From the NCBI RefSeq assembly GCF_017743865.1, contig NZ_JAGHRJ010000001.1, positions 310,001-374,000 on the forward strand: a stretch of DNA of 64,000 nt, given 5' to 3'. This document shows positions 61,817 through 64,000 of this stretch, one piece after another. This DNA is from Labrenzia sp. R4_2 (GTDB taxonomy: Bacteria; Pseudomonadota; Alphaproteobacteria; Rhizobiales; Stappiaceae). The position numbers and the translations under genes were made by a program. The notes beneath the pieces are model-generated. The model was not told the origin of the DNA. It worked only from the letters and a program-made list of their open reading frames with translations, and did no database searches. Every line of letters begins with the position of its first letter. Positions within the stretch are counted from its first letter, which is position 1.

Positions 61817-62698
61817 ATGAAACGGTTGCCACCCTTGAATGCCTTGCCAGCTTTGGAAGCGACGGCGCGGCTCGGATCCATGAGTGCCGCTGCAGATGAG
61901 CTTGGCCGGACCCATGGCGCGATCAGCAAGCAGCTCGCTCATCTGGCAGAGCAGGCGGGTGTCGCCTTGTTCCGGAAGGACGGGCAGGGGGTGGCCCTGA
62001 CACCGGAAGGGGAAAAGTTTGCAAAGACGGTCGGTGGGTCGTTGCAGGAGATTGAAGCGGCTTGGCGGGGGCTCACGCAGCTTGCGGACAGTCCGACCCT
62101 CGACATCGGAATCAGCGCGACGTTTGCCATGCGCTGGTTGATGCCGCGCCTGCCGCGTTTCTATCAGAGGTATCCCGATGCACAGGTCAACTTCCGGATG
62201 ACCGGGAAACACTGGCTGCCGGAAGAGCAGATGGATGCCATCCTGACCTGGGACCGTTTGCGCTGGCAGTTCGGGGGTCGAACGGACATTGAAATTCTGG
62301 GCGATGTCGCTTTCGGTATTGTTCACGCGCCCGGTCTCGGCGTTGACGTAAAGGAGCACGTGCTGACGGTTAAAAACCGCTGCGTTCAGGAATTGCCCGG
62401 CGATGTGTGGGGCGCTTATCAGACGCTGGCCGGAGTTGAAGTCGTCTCGGAAACGGCAACGGCTTACCCGCATACGTTTTTGGTGATTGAAGCCGCCTTG
62501 GCCGGTTTGGGTGCAGCTCTGGTGGAAAAGCGCATTGTGGCGGAGGAGCTGGCGGATGGCCGCCTTGTGGCCCCCTTTGGATTCACGCTGATCAAGGATG
62601 GTTTCGGTGCGATTGTTTCTCAACGAAAACGGCCGAAGCGTTTGGCGCGCGCCTTTCTGGGGTGGCTGCGTGAAGAGGCGGCAACAGCTGCGCAATAG
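61817..62698 (+). CDS. LysR-family transcriptional regulator (GcvA-like)
   Basis: A 293-residue protein. The N-terminal winged HTH is LNALPALEATARLGSMSAAADELGRTHGAISKQLAHLAEQAG. A periplasmic-binding-like effector domain follows (LDIGISATFAMRWLMPRLPRFYQRYPDAQVNFRM), with the MRWLMPRL motif typical of the GcvA/AmpR subgroup. It has a GAGGTGAG site. Its target is not evident; the flanking genes belong to other processes. Confidence 0.93.
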   Translation: MKRLPPLNALPALEATARLGSMSAAADELGRTHGAISKQLAHLAEQAGVALFRKDGQGVALTPEGEKFAKTVGGSLQEIEAAWRGLTQLADSPTLDIGISATFAMRWLMPRLPRFYQRYPDAQVNFRMTGKHWLPEEQMDAILTWDRLRWQFGGRTDIEILGDVAFGIVHAPGLGVDVKEHVLTVKNRCVQELPGDVWGAYQTLAGVEVVSETATAYPHTFLVIEAALAGLGAALVEKRIVAEELADGRLVAPFGFTLIKDGFGAIVSQRKRPKRLARAFLGWLREEAATAAQ

Positions 62699-62791
62699 CA
62701 GCCCTGTTAACTGATGATTTGCCAATATTGTCGCTCAGAGACAAGAGTGTGACGCATTTGGGTCGCTGGGCTTGCATCGTCGATGTGTTTG

Positions 62792-62811
62792 ATATAAAGA
62801 TATCTTTATAT
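62792..62811. promoter_or_regulatory. 20-bp perfect palindromic operator upstream of the ArsR-methyltransferase gene
   Basis: ATATAAAGATATCTTTATAT is a perfect palindrome ending 19 bases before the start of the ArsR-family gene and is followed by TTGACA. Length and position fit a dimeric winged-helix ArsR site for autorepression and control of metF downstream. Palindromic ArsR-family (SahR-type) sites of similar form are known in methionine-cycle regulation. Confidence 0.7.
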
Positions 62812-62830
62812 TGACATTGGCGGTGAGTGA

Positions 62831-64000
<1,170 letters not shown>

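Overview
The window looks like a chromosomal segment of a marine-type alphaproteobacterium, probably Hyphomicrobiales close to the Stappiaceae (Labrenzia/Roseibium/Stappia-like). This is inferred from the overall high-GC codon usage and the gene order murA - DUF2948 - hisD - UPF0262 - protein phosphatase - infA - maf - yacG (6.8-12.9 kb), which is conserved in that group. It also fits the DUF2336, DUF2259 and fused indolepyruvate oxidoreductase genes. No replication origin, rRNA, complete insertion sequence, prophage or CRISPR array was seen. The window opens inside a LuxR-type regulator and closes inside metF.

Layout: 0-4.4 kb holds regulators with their probable targets: AraC with an acyl-CoA dehydrogenase, and an XRE-cupin regulator divergent from azlCD. 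4.4-6.1 kb holds a trypsin-like protease with three C-terminal repeats and tRNA-Thr(GGT). 6.5-12.9 kb is the conserved murA-to-yacG housekeeping block. 13.1-14.8 kb is a periplasmic 5'-nucleotidase. 15.0-19.6 kb is a two-gene unit with a Slam/DUF560-like outer-membrane protein followed by a 1096-residue FecR protein ending in a TbpB-like barrel; this is a candidate type XI secretion pair and the most interesting locus. tRNA-Phe(GAA) follows. 20.4-26.8 kb is a leftward MoxR-DUF58-DUF4381-BatA-BatB/C-BatD operon, followed by an AI-2E-family permease gene and a yqjDE-like pair. 29.3-36.2 kb carries homocysteine S-methyltransferase and a complete hypABCDEF set with no hydrogenase structural genes in the window. 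36.7-42 kb holds cysQ, galE, an AT-richer GIY-YIG-like gene, a phosphoesterase, purB and a NUDIX gene. 42-48 kb holds a degenerate L,D-transpeptidase, an APC permease, rpe, DUF2259 and a BASS-type transporter. 48-54.4 kb is an amino-acid catabolism neighbourhood: a DadA-like oxidase, a solute-binding protein, an Lrp regulator and a fused indolepyruvate:ferredoxin oxidoreductase. 55-61 kb holds DUF2336, an MscS-family channel and a PQQ alcohol dehydrogenase fused to cytochrome c. 61.3-64 kb holds a DUF1127-like protein, a LysR regulator, an ArsR-methyltransferase with a 20-bp palindromic operator, and the start of metF.

Functional threads are amino-acid use (azlCD, APC permease, dadA-like, ior, Lrp), one-carbon and methionine metabolism (homocysteine methyltransferase, ArsR-methyltransferase, metF), envelope biology (murA, Slam-like pair, Bat operon, LDT-like protein, MscS) and [NiFe]-hydrogenase maturation. 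Families were assigned by reading motifs, not by database search. Where the longest reading frame begins well before the family's usual N-terminus, the start given here was chosen from the protein start and the ribosome binding site.
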